A DNA stretch of 64,000 nucleotides from Glycocaulis sp050485565. GTDB lineage: Bacteria; Pseudomonadota; Alphaproteobacteria; Caulobacterales; Maricaulaceae. How positions within the stretch are numbered: the first letter of the stretch is position 1; the number at the start of each line of letters is the position of its first letter. Below are positions 51,543 through 59,245 of the stretch, in pieces. Position numbers and translations under genes: made by a program. Below the pieces are notes generated by a model. It had not been told where the DNA came from and made no database searches. It saw only the letters and a program-made list of their open reading frames with translations. The DNA is taken from the NCBI RefSeq assembly GCF_050485565.1, contig NZ_JBJHBQ010000003.1, forward strand, positions 186,001-250,000. Direction: 5' to 3'.

Positions 51543-53552
51543 ATGGCATTCTCCTCCCCACACGCCCTCCCCCAAAAGCGCCTCTTCGGCCTTTCAGCGA
51601 GCCTCGCCGCACTGGCGCTGGGCGCGGGCATTGGCCCGCTCCCGCTTCTGACCGCCGAGGCCGCCGCCGATGAACCGGAGACCATCATTGTCTCAGCCAC
51701 CCGAACCCGCAGGCGGGTGCAGGACGAGCCGATCCGCGTGGAACTGATCGACCGCGAGGAGATCGAGGAGAAGATCATCATGTCGCCGGGCAATATCTCG
51801 ATATTGCTGGCCGAGACGGGCGGGCTGTGGGTGCAGGCAAGCTCTGCGGCGCTGGGGTCTGCGGGCATCCGCGTCCAGGGCATGAGCGAGCGCTACACCC
51901 TGCTGCTGGCGGACGGATTGCCCCTTTATGGCGGACAGGCTGGCTCCATCGGCCTGTTGCAGATACCGCCCACCGATCTGGGCCGGGTGGAGGTCATCAA
52001 GGGGGCCGCGTCCTCGCTCTACGGGGCTTCGGCGCTGGGCGGCATGATCAATCTGGTCTCGCGTCGGCCATCGGACGAATTCGAGGGCGAAGTCCTTGCC
52101 AATATCACCAGCCAGCGCGGACAGGATGTGACGGGCTACGCATCAGGACCCTTGAGCGAGGCATGGAGCTATTCCCTGACCGCTGGCGGGCACTGGCAGG
52201 AGCGGCGTGATCTCGATGGCATAGGCTGGGCCGACATACCCGCCTATCAGCGCTACACGCTGCGCCCGCGCCTGTTCTGGCAGGGCGCATCCGGCGCCGA
52301 GGCGCTGGTGACATTCGGTGCCATGACCGAACGCCGCCGGGGCGGCACGATGCCGGGTGCCAGCGTGCCGGGCGGCGGCAGTTTCCTGCAGGGGCTGGAC
52401 ACGCAGCGCTTCGATGCGGGCCTCAATCTCGATGTGCCGCTGGATGACGGGCTGACGATGGGCGTGCGTGCATCGGCCATGCGCACAGACCACGATCATC
52501 TGTTCGGTAGCGAGACTGGTAGCGACCGGCACCAGACGGGCTTTGCCGAAATCTCCCTCACCCGCAGCGCAGGGATTCACACGCTGGTCGGCGGGGCTGC
52601 CGTGGAGGTCAATGACTACGCGTCCGACGATTTCGCCGCGTTCAACTATCGCTATACCGTGCCCGGCGCATTCTTCCAGTACGATATCGAACTGACGCCG
52701 GACTTCACGCTTTCCGCCAGCGCGCGGGCCGATTCCCACAGCGAATATGGCGAGTTCGTCAGCCCGCGCATCGCCGCGCTCTACCGCCCCGGCGCATGGA
52801 CGCTGCGCGCCTCCGCTGCGCAGGGCTATTTCGCGCCGACGCCGTTTGTCGGCGCGATAGAGGAAACCGGGCTCTCCCGGCTGGAACCGCTGGCCGGGCT
52901 TCAGGCCGAACGCGCCGACACGCTGTCATTTGATGTGGGGCGGCGTTTTGGCCCGCTGGAAGCCAATGTGATCCTCTTCCAGTCACGCGTGCGCCACGAG
53001 ACCGCGCTGGTGCCAACAGGTGTCACGCTGCCCGACGGCACCAGTCAGATGCAGATCATCAACGCGCCGGGAACCGCGCAGACACAAGGCGCAGAATGGC
53101 TCCTTCGTTACCGCTATGACCACATCACGGTGACGGCGAGCTATATGTTCACCGATGCCGTATCGTCTGATCCGGTGACCGGCACGCGGCGCACCACGCC
53201 GCTTACCCCGCGCCATTCGGCCGGCTTCGTGGCGATGTGGGAGGACCATGATCGCGGGCGTGTGGGTTTCGAGGCATACTATACCGGCTCGCAGGAACTG
53301 GACGATAATCCCTACCGCACCCGTTCAAAGCCGTTTGTGATGATGGGCATTCTCGGCGAGATCAATCTGGGGCGGGTCAGCCTTTTCCTCAATGCGGAGA
53401 ACCTGCTGGACATCCGCCAGAGCCGGTATGATCCGCTGGTGCGCCCTGCCCGCGCTGGCGATGGCCGCTGGACGGTGGATGCCTGGACCCATACCGACGG
53501 CTTCATCGTCAATGGCGGGCTACGCATGCGCTTTGGCGGCGGGCATCACTAG
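51543..53552 (+). CDS. TonB-dependent receptor, probably metal-linked
   Basis: 669 residues from ATG 51543 (AAGGATAA about 8 bp upstream). Signal peptide: LAALALGAGIGPLPLLTAEAAA. TonB box-like ETIIVSATRTRRR, plug GSAGIRVQGMSERYTLLLADGLPLYGGQ, DLGRVEVIKGAASSLYGASALGGMINL; barrel to the end. It lacks the usual terminal aromatic residue and ends RMRFGGGHH, so the His-His tail is unusual. Control by a divergent metal-type MerR suggests export or uptake of a metal, metallophore or metal-responsive ligand; the cargo is not shown. Confidence 0.9.
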   Translation: MAFSSPHALPQKRLFGLSASLAALALGAGIGPLPLLTAEAAADEPETIIVSATRTRRRVQDEPIRVELIDREEIEEKIIMSPGNISILLAETGGLWVQASSAALGSAGIRVQGMSERYTLLLADGLPLYGGQAGSIGLLQIPPTDLGRVEVIKGAASSLYGASALGGMINLVSRRPSDEFEGEVLANITSQRGQDVTGYASGPLSEAWSYSLTAGGHWQERRDLDGIGWADIPAYQRYTLRPRLFWQGASGAEALVTFGAMTERRRGGTMPGASVPGGGSFLQGLDTQRFDAGLNLDVPLDDGLTMGVRASAMRTDHDHLFGSETGSDRHQTGFAEISLTRSAGIHTLVGGAAVEVNDYASDDFAAFNYRYTVPGAFFQYDIELTPDFTLSASARADSHSEYGEFVSPRIAALYRPGAWTLRASAAQGYFAPTPFVGAIEETGLSRLEPLAGLQAERADTLSFDVGRRFGPLEANVILFQSRVRHETALVPTGVTLPDGTSQMQIINAPGTAQTQGAEWLLRYRYDHITVTASYMFTDAVSSDPVTGTRRTTPLTPRHSAGFVAMWEDHDRGRVGFEAYYTGSQELDDNPYRTRSKPFVMMGILGEINLGRVSLFLNAENLLDIRQSRYDPLVRPARAGDGRWTVDAWTHTDGFIVNGGLRMRFGGGHH

Positions 53553-53569
53553 GGGGCGCCTGTCACGCA

Positions 53570-54085
53570 CTAGTCGGGCTCGACATCGCCTCGCGGTGCG
53601 GCCAACGCTGGATCATCATCGACACGGGATCGCGCCTGGATCCGCCGTCTGGCGAGCTGTACCAGAATGGCGATTGCGCCGCCCAACACCGCAATTAGCG
53701 CGATGATGAGTCCGCTCTGGATGAGCCAGTCGACTTCCTCCGAATTCGGGCCGTCCTGATCAAACCATTCACCGAGCGCTATCGCGGCGTGGTGCGTGAT
53801 GTACAGAAGAAGTATCAAGCAGACGGCGGAGGAAGCCAGCTGCGGCGCCAACAGCCAGAACCGGCCGATTTTAGCTGCCTCAAACAATACGGCCGAAGCG
53901 GCTAACAGCGTGGTTATGACAAGCCCGAAGACTGGTAGAAGAGTTGCCAGCAGGAGGTGATTGCGGGCGGTGTCACTCGGTGCGTGCGGTAGAAGCGCTC
54001 CAAGCAAAGCCACCATGGAGACAGCCGCCGCGCCGGCTCCGATGACGCAAGCGACCCCAAGCCCGTATCGTCCACCAAACCCCAT
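53570..54085 (-). CDS. Membrane protein of unknown function
   Basis: 171 residues with four hydrophobic segments (GVACVIGAGAAAVSMVALLGALL, LLLATLLPVFGLVITTLLAASAV, LLAPQLASSAVCLILLLYITHHA, SGLIIALIAVLGGAIAILVQLA), then a short charged tail. No family recognised. Convergent with the TonB receptor (17 bp gap) and 10 bp downstream of scoB, so it could be the last gene of that transcript. Confidence 0.75.
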   Translation of the reverse strand: MGFGGRYGLGVACVIGAGAAAVSMVALLGALLPHAPSDTARNHLLLATLLPVFGLVITTLLAASAVLFEAAKIGRFWLLAPQLASSAVCLILLLYITHHAAIALGEWFDQDGPNSEEVDWLIQSGLIIALIAVLGGAIAILVQLARRRIQARSRVDDDPALAAPRGDVEPD

Positions 54086-54095
54086 TCCGGCGCTC

Positions 54096-54743
54096 CTAAG
54101 CCGCCAGCTTCGCCGCCACCCGGTATTTGGCCTCGGTGGATTTAGCGATGTCGTCGAGCGTCACGCCGTCGGCCAGCTCGATCAGCTCCAGCCCGTCCTC
54201 CACCACATCGAACACGCCGTAGGTGGTGATGACGCGGTCAACGCAGCCCTTGCCGGTCAGCGGCAGGGCGCATTCTTTCAAGAGCTTGGGCGAGCCGTCC
54301 TTGGCGGTATGCTCCATGATGACCACAACGCGCTGGACGCCGGCGACGAGATCCATCGCCCCGCCCATGCCCTTGACCATCTTGCCGGGGATCATCCAGT
54401 TGGCGATATCGCCCTTTTCGGAGACTTCCATCGCGCCGAGGATGGACAGATTGATATGCCCGCCGCGGATCATGCCGAAGCTGTCTGCCGAGCTGAAATA
54501 GCTGGTCCGGCGCAGCTCTGTAATCGTCTGCTTGCCGGCATTGATGAGGTCCGGGTCCACCTGGTCCTCGGTCGGGAACGGACCCATGCCCAGCATGCCG
54601 TTCTCTGACTGCAGGGTCACATCCATATCCTCGGGGATATAGTTGGCCACGAGCGTCGGAATGCCGATGCCCAGATTGACGTAGAAGCCGTCCTCAAGTT
54701 CCTTGGCGGCGCGTTCGGCGAGTTGGTCGCGTGTCCATGCCAT
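54096..54743 (-). CDS. scoB: 3-oxoacid CoA-transferase subunit B
   Basis: 215 residues. WTRDQLAERAAKELEDGFYVNLGIGIPTLV, then SENGMLGMGPFPTEDQVDPDL (catalytic Glu in the SENG motif), and MGGAMDLVAGVQRVVVIMEHTAKDGSPKLL. Forms the CoA-transferring heterodimer with ScoA, moving CoA between succinyl-CoA and acetoacetate. 14 bp after scoA; RBS GGGAGAG. Confidence 0.96.
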   Translation of the reverse strand: MAWTRDQLAERAAKELEDGFYVNLGIGIPTLVANYIPEDMDVTLQSENGMLGMGPFPTEDQVDPDLINAGKQTITELRRTSYFSSADSFGMIRGGHINLSILGAMEVSEKGDIANWMIPGKMVKGMGGAMDLVAGVQRVVVIMEHTAKDGSPKLLKECALPLTGKGCVDRVITTYGVFDVVEDGLELIELADGVTLDDIAKSTEAKYRVAAKLAA

Positions 54744-54757
54744 GATCTGTCTCTCCC

Positions 54758-55453
54758 TTAAGCCGCGCGCACGGTGCGCTGTTCGATGCGCTTCTCGTGG
54801 CTGCCCTTGATAATGCGCTGAACGAAGATGCCCGGCGTGTGTATGTGGTCGGGATCAAGGCTGCCGACCGGGACAATCTCTTCCACTTCGGCAACCGTCA
54901 CCTTGCCGGCGGTTGCCATCATCGGATTGAAATTGCGGGCGGTCTTGCGGAAGACCAGATTGCCTTCGCTATCGCCCTTCCACGCCTTCACGATCGAGAG
55001 ATCGGCCTTCAGGCCGGTTTCCATCACATAGGTTTCGCCGTCGAACTCGCGCAGCTCCTTGCCCTCGGCGACCAGCGTGCCAACGCCGGTCTTGGTGAAG
55101 AAGGCGGGAATGCCCGCGCCCCCTGCCCGGATGCGTTCGGCCAGCGTGCCTTGAGGATTGAATTCCAGCTCCAGCTCGCCGGAGAGGTATTGCTTCTCGA
55201 AGGTCTTGTTCTCGCCCACATAGGACGAGACCATTTTCTTGATCTGGCGGGTATGCAGCAGCAGGCCCAGCCCGAAATCATCCACCCCGGCATTGTTGGA
55301 AATGACGGTCAGGTCCTTCGCGCCGCTATCGCGCAGGGCCAGGATCAGGTTTTCAGGAATACCGCACAGTCCGAAACCGCCGGCCATCACGGTCATGCCG
55401 TCAAAGGTCAGGCCCTCGAGAGCAGAAACCGCATCCGCATAGACTTTTTTCAC
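54758..55453 (-). CDS. scoA: 3-oxoacid CoA-transferase subunit A
   Basis: 231 residues, GTG start at 55453 with GGAGG about 10 bp upstream. GMTVMAGGFGLCGIPENLI, DLTVISNNAGVDDFGLGLLL, GTLAERIRAGGAGIPAFFT and HTPGIFVQRI identify the A subunit of succinyl-CoA:3-ketoacid CoA-transferase. First gene of the sco pair; role in ketone-body/acetoacetate use. Confidence 0.96.
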   Translation of the reverse strand: MKKVYADAVSALEGLTFDGMTVMAGGFGLCGIPENLILALRDSGAKDLTVISNNAGVDDFGLGLLLHTRQIKKMVSSYVGENKTFEKQYLSGELELEFNPQGTLAERIRAGGAGIPAFFTKTGVGTLVAEGKELREFDGETYVMETGLKADLSIVKAWKGDSEGNLVFRKTARNFNPMMATAGKVTVAEVEEIVPVGSLDPDHIHTPGIFVQRIIKGSHEKRIEQRTVRAA

Positions 55454-55758
55454 CTTGGGCGTCCTCCGGATAAAAATTCAACGTGCGTTGTATAGTTCGC
55501 AGGCGGGCATCCGCCAAGCGGGACTTGCGCCATTGACTGCTGCGCACGGGATAACCGATTGGCCGGGCCGGGTCCATGGCGGCCAGGTGAAAGCCTCAGA
55601 CCCAAAAACGCCGGACTGGAGGATCAACCTCCAGCCCGGCGCTGGTTGAGGAAACACTTGCCTCACGAAGCCCGGATCCGGCGAGGGACTGGGAACACAT
55701 GGCCCGGACTTCGAGGCCAAGAAAAGCAAACCCTAGCTGAACCGTTGGTGAACGGTGC
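55454..55758. other. Intergenic region between scoA and yihY-like gene
   Basis: 305 bp. Holds a minus-strand terminator (55603-55641) for the YihY-family gene and, near 55490-55510, the AT-richer stretch (CAACGTGCGTTGTATAG) expected to be the scoAB promoter zone. No gene or RNA recognised in the rest. Confidence 0.55.
55603..55641 (-). terminator. Rho-independent terminator of the YihY-family gene
   Basis: Read on the minus strand, CGCCGG-G-CTGGAGG, loop TTGAT, then CCTCCAG-T-CCGGCG, followed by TTTTTGGG: 13 base pairs with a single mismatch and a T5 run. Located 118 bp past the gene stop. Confidence 0.85.
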
Positions 55759-56655
55759 CTATCCGTCATTCCTGCGGAAATATTCCTTGTCGGCTTCAAC
55801 CGCGATGGCACCGCCGAAGAACAGCACATAGGCCGCCCAGTAGATCCAGATCAGGAACACGATCACCGCGCCCAGCGAGCCGTAGATGGAGGCATTCACG
55901 AAGGCTGAAACATAACCGGTGAAGCCTGCCGACAGCGTCATCCAGAGGACGGTGGAGGTCGCAGCACCGATCAGGCACGCCGCCCAGCTGGTCTCGCCGG
56001 TGCGCTGCATCACATAGCGGTAGAGCAAGGCCAGTACCAGGAACATGCCGCCCACCGACAGCGTGACCGGATTGATGAGCAGGCCGACCTCCCCGCCATC
56101 CAGCCCCAGCGCCTCGAGCGCCGGGCTGAGAACCGCCGGCACGAAGATCACCGTGAGATTGGCCGCGATCAGCAGGCCGATCCCGACCAGTACGGCCATC
56201 AGGGCCACAAAATTATAGCGAACCAGCGAGCGCAGTCCCTCGCGCCCGGCAATGGAGTTGAGCCCGGTAATCACGGCCTTGGTGCCGCGCGAGGCCGCCC
56301 AGAGCGCAATCAGCAGCGCGATGGAGCCTTGCAGGGTCAGCGCCGTGGAGGAAGTGGTGGTCAGCAGCGATATCTGGTTCATCAGGAAGCGGCCCACATC
56401 AGGCGGCAGCATCTCCGCCATGCGGCTTACCTGCTCATAGGCTTCCGCCTCGTCATGGATCAGCCCGTATATCGAGGCCAGCACCGCAAAAGCGGGAAAC
56501 AGCCCAAGCAGCGCAAAGAAGGACGCGCCGCCCGCAAACAGCATCACCTCGCGCTGGATGATGCGGTGGAAAGCGCGCACGGGGACGGCCACAGGGCCGA
56601 TGCGCATAACGGCCTCGGCCAAGGGCTTGAGACGGTCCAGTTGTGCTTTGAGCAC
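55759..56655 (-). CDS. YihY/BrkB family inner-membrane protein
   Basis: 298 residues, GTG start at 56655 (AGGAAGG about 8 bp upstream). Six hydrophobic segments are visible, with family hallmarks FHRIIQREVMLFAGGASFFALLGLFPAFAVLASIYGL and WAASRGTKAVITGLNSI, and PxxxWxAxxxGA-like pattern RTGETSWAACLIGA near the C-terminus. Once thought to be ribonuclease BN; now considered a membrane protein of uncertain transport role. Confidence 0.93.
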   Translation of the reverse strand: MLKAQLDRLKPLAEAVMRIGPVAVPVRAFHRIIQREVMLFAGGASFFALLGLFPAFAVLASIYGLIHDEAEAYEQVSRMAEMLPPDVGRFLMNQISLLTTTSSTALTLQGSIALLIALWAASRGTKAVITGLNSIAGREGLRSLVRYNFVALMAVLVGIGLLIAANLTVIFVPAVLSPALEALGLDGGEVGLLINPVTLSVGGMFLVLALLYRYVMQRTGETSWAACLIGAATSTVLWMTLSAGFTGYVSAFVNASIYGSLGAVIVFLIWIYWAAYVLFFGGAIAVEADKEYFRRNDG

Positions 56656-56717
56656 CTAGTTTGCCTTCCTGATGGCTGGCGTCCGTTCTACGGCGAAGAC
56701 CGGTCCAGTTAAACCGG

Positions 56718-57863
56718 CTAGCTGCGACGCCCGAACGCGCCCTTGCTGTCCAGCGCCGTGATATCGGCTTCGCCAAAGCCCCAGTCGGCCAGCACGCTGC
56801 GGGTATCGGCTCCGGGCGAAGGCGCTGGTCCCTGGATGGCACCGGGCGTCTTCGAAAAGCGCGGCGCGGGCGCTGCCTGGCGCACACCAGCCACATCGGT
56901 GAACACGCCGCGCTCAGCCATGTGCGGGTGGTTTGCCGCCTCCTCAGTGGTCAGCACCGGCGCAAAGCAGGCATCACTGCCCTCCAGCTCGGCGCGCCAT
57001 TCATCGCGTGTCCTTGAGGCGAAAGCCGCTTCCAGCTTGACGCGCTGCGCGTCCCACTGGCTGGCATCATAGGGGTTCGCCATCACCGGATCGCCCGTCA
57101 GAGCGAGTTTTTCCAGCAGCAGGGCGTAAAATTCCGGCTCCAGCGGCCCGATGGAGACATGCTTGCCGTCAGCGCATTTATAGGTGCCGTAGAAGGCTGC
57201 GCCGCCATCGAGCAGGTTCTCGCCCCTGCCCCGGCTCCAGACGCCCATGGCCTGCAACTGGTGTATCGCACCCATCAGCGAGGCCGCGCCGTCGACGATG
57301 GCGGCGTCCACCACCTGTCCCTCGCCCGTCGCACGGGCATGGGTGAGAGCAGCCAGCACCCCGAACGCCAGATAGAGCGAGCCGCCGCCAAAATCACCGA
57401 CCAGATTGAGCGGAATGGCCGGACTGTCGGGCGTACCCATCGCGTCCAGCGCGCCGGTCAGCGAGATATAGTTGATGTCATGCCCCGCGGCGTGCGCCAG
57501 CGGGCCATGCTGGCCCCAGCCCGTCATGCGGCCATAGACAAGCGCCTTGTTACGCTGGTGGGCAATCTCCGGCCCGAGGCCCAGCCGCTCCATCACGCCG
57601 GGGCGATAACCCTCCAGCAGGATGTCGGCGCGGCTTATCAGCTTCAGGCACGCCTCGACCGCTGCCGGGTTTTTCAGATCGAACGCAGCAGAGCGCCGCC
57701 CGCGCGCCAGAATCTCGGCCGCGCCACCGCCATGTGCGCCCGGCCGGTCAATACGCACCACGTCCGCGCCCAGATCCGACAAAAGCATCGCTGCAAAAGG
57801 TGCAGGCCCCAGCCCAACAAATTCAATCACTTTAACGCCACGCAAAGGGCCTTGTGCGTTCAT
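56718..57863 (-). CDS. CaiB/BaiF family CoA-transferase or alpha-methylacyl-CoA racemase
   Basis: 381 residues from ATG 57863 (GGAGC about 10 bp upstream). LRGVKVIEFVGLGPAPFAAMLLSDLGADVVRIDRPG, FDLKNPAAVEACLKLI, DILLEGYRPGVMERLGLG, GRMTGWGQHGPLAHAAGHDINYISLTGAL (with the catalytic-region GHDINY of the racemase subgroup) and the C-terminal DTRSVLADWGFGEADITAL all fit class III CoA-transferases. The HD(I/L)NY sequence favours alpha-methylacyl-CoA racemase over a transferase, as the usual catalytic Asp in transferases lies elsewhere in this loop. Confidence 0.88.
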   Translation of the reverse strand: MNAQGPLRGVKVIEFVGLGPAPFAAMLLSDLGADVVRIDRPGAHGGGAAEILARGRRSAAFDLKNPAAVEACLKLISRADILLEGYRPGVMERLGLGPEIAHQRNKALVYGRMTGWGQHGPLAHAAGHDINYISLTGALDAMGTPDSPAIPLNLVGDFGGGSLYLAFGVLAALTHARATGEGQVVDAAIVDGAASLMGAIHQLQAMGVWSRGRGENLLDGGAAFYGTYKCADGKHVSIGPLEPEFYALLLEKLALTGDPVMANPYDASQWDAQRVKLEAAFASRTRDEWRAELEGSDACFAPVLTTEEAANHPHMAERGVFTDVAGVRQAAPAPRFSKTPGAIQGPAPSPGADTRSVLADWGFGEADITALDSKGAFGRRS

Positions 57864-57967
57864 GGAGCTGCTCCGGGTAGCGAAATAATGGTGCGTTTGA
57901 AGGAATTCGGGTTGTGACACTGAAATTACATCGACACAATGCCAGCTCTGTCAGGTTCGGGGGACCG

Positions 57968-59245
57968 ATGGGGCGTGCTGTCACACTACTCGTTTGCGGA
58001 AACGCAGAAGCCGCGGGGGAACTCGCCGCAGAGCTGTGTGATCTGGGCTTTTCCACGCGTTCAGTGAGCGCGCAGGATGCCCCTGCCGCCCTGCAATCAG
58101 AACCTGTTGATGCCATCGTCGCGCTGGAACCGCTTGATCGCGCGGCAGACCTGCCAGCGCGGGCGGTGATTTCCCTTGCTGGCGCTTTTGAGGGCGCACA
58201 CGCCGCCATCGTGCCGCCCGCTCACCCGATCCAGATTGCCGCGCGGGTGCGTTCGCTCCTGCGCCTCGGCGTGCTGGAAGAAACCGCGCGTCAAAGGCTG
58301 GCGGATCTCGGCGATGCGGGACATTTGCTGCACAAGTCCGAGCAGAAGGGCGGGCCTATCTCCGTGCTCTATGCCGGGCCGCCCGACCCGGCCTATCTCA
58401 GGCTGGAGCACGCGCTGGAACGGGCCAATGCGCAGACGGTGGCGGCCTTCTCCACCTTCAACGCCTTTGACTATCTCCATGAGCGCGCGTTTGACGCCGT
58501 CGTTCTCAATACCCGGCCCAAGCCGGATGTGGCCCACACGGTCTGTTCGGCCATGCGCCGCAATACGCGCCTTTACCACACCCCGACCGTGCTTTTGAGC
58601 CATGACGAGGTGTATCGCGCCGCCGACGAGGCGTTTGCGCGCGGCGCGTCGGACATTCTGCCCGCCTCGCTGGACGCTGATGATCTGGCTGCGCGCATTC
58701 TGGCGCTGGCACAGGAAAGACGGCGCCGGCGCCTTTCCAAGGGGCTGCTGGAATCGTGCCGGGTGTCGGCGGTACTCGATAGCGAAACAGACCTCTTCAA
58801 CGACACGTTCGGCCGCCGCCATTTGTCCAGCCTGATCGATGTTGCGCAGACCCAGGGCCTGCCGCTTTCGCTGATCGGGCTGAGAGCGTCCATTCCCGGC
58901 GCGGCGGGGCCGTCCGATGGGCGCCACGCGTCCGGCGCGCTCAACCAGTTTGCCTCCATGCTGCGCCACTGCGTGCGGGCCGAGGATCTGGCCGTACGCC
59001 TGTCGGCCAACACCTTCTATCTCGCCTTGCCCGGCACCAGCACCGTCGATGCTCAGGTTGTTGCCGCGCGCGTTGCCGCGATTGCCGAGTGCACGGCCTA
59101 TGAGGGTGAAGACCCCCAAATGCCCTTCCGCATCGTGCTGCGCCATGAAGTGGCCGATGCGGGCTCTGGCGACAAGGCGCAGACCCTTATCGCACGGGCC
59201 TTCAACGCCCTGCACCCGGAACGCACTGCGGTAGCGGCCGTTTAG
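57968..59245 (+). CDS. PopA/PleD-like protein with two receiver-like domains and degenerate GGDEF
   Basis: 425 residues from ATG 57968 (GGGGGACC upstream); a GTG at 57914 would add a poor N-terminus. Domain layout is REC-REC-GGDEF as in PleD. Neither receiver keeps the phospho-acceptor Asp (VDAIVALEPLD and FDAVVLNTRP). In the GGDEF domain, RAED (337-340) is the intact RxxD c-di-GMP inhibitory site, while the active-site loop reads SANTF (346-350) in place of GGEEF. This is the make-up of PopA, a c-di-GMP-binding non-enzymatic cell-cycle protein of Caulobacter. Convergent with mfd (4-bp overlap). Confidence 0.85.
   Translation: MGRAVTLLVCGNAEAAGELAAELCDLGFSTRSVSAQDAPAALQSEPVDAIVALEPLDRAADLPARAVISLAGAFEGAHAAIVPPAHPIQIAARVRSLLRLGVLEETARQRLADLGDAGHLLHKSEQKGGPISVLYAGPPDPAYLRLEHALERANAQTVAAFSTFNAFDYLHERAFDAVVLNTRPKPDVAHTVCSAMRRNTRLYHTPTVLLSHDEVYRAADEAFARGASDILPASLDADDLAARILALAQERRRRRLSKGLLESCRVSAVLDSETDLFNDTFGRRHLSSLIDVAQTQGLPLSLIGLRASIPGAAGPSDGRHASGALNQFASMLRHCVRAEDLAVRLSANTFYLALPGTSTVDAQVVAARVAAIAECTAYEGEDPQMPFRIVLRHEVADAGSGDKAQTLIARAFNALHPERTAVAAV

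Noticed and set aside
58097..59215. Minus-strand 372-codon ORF opposite the PopA-like gene
   Set aside because: Shadow ORF in high-GC DNA; the plus strand carries clear REC-REC-GGDEF architecture.
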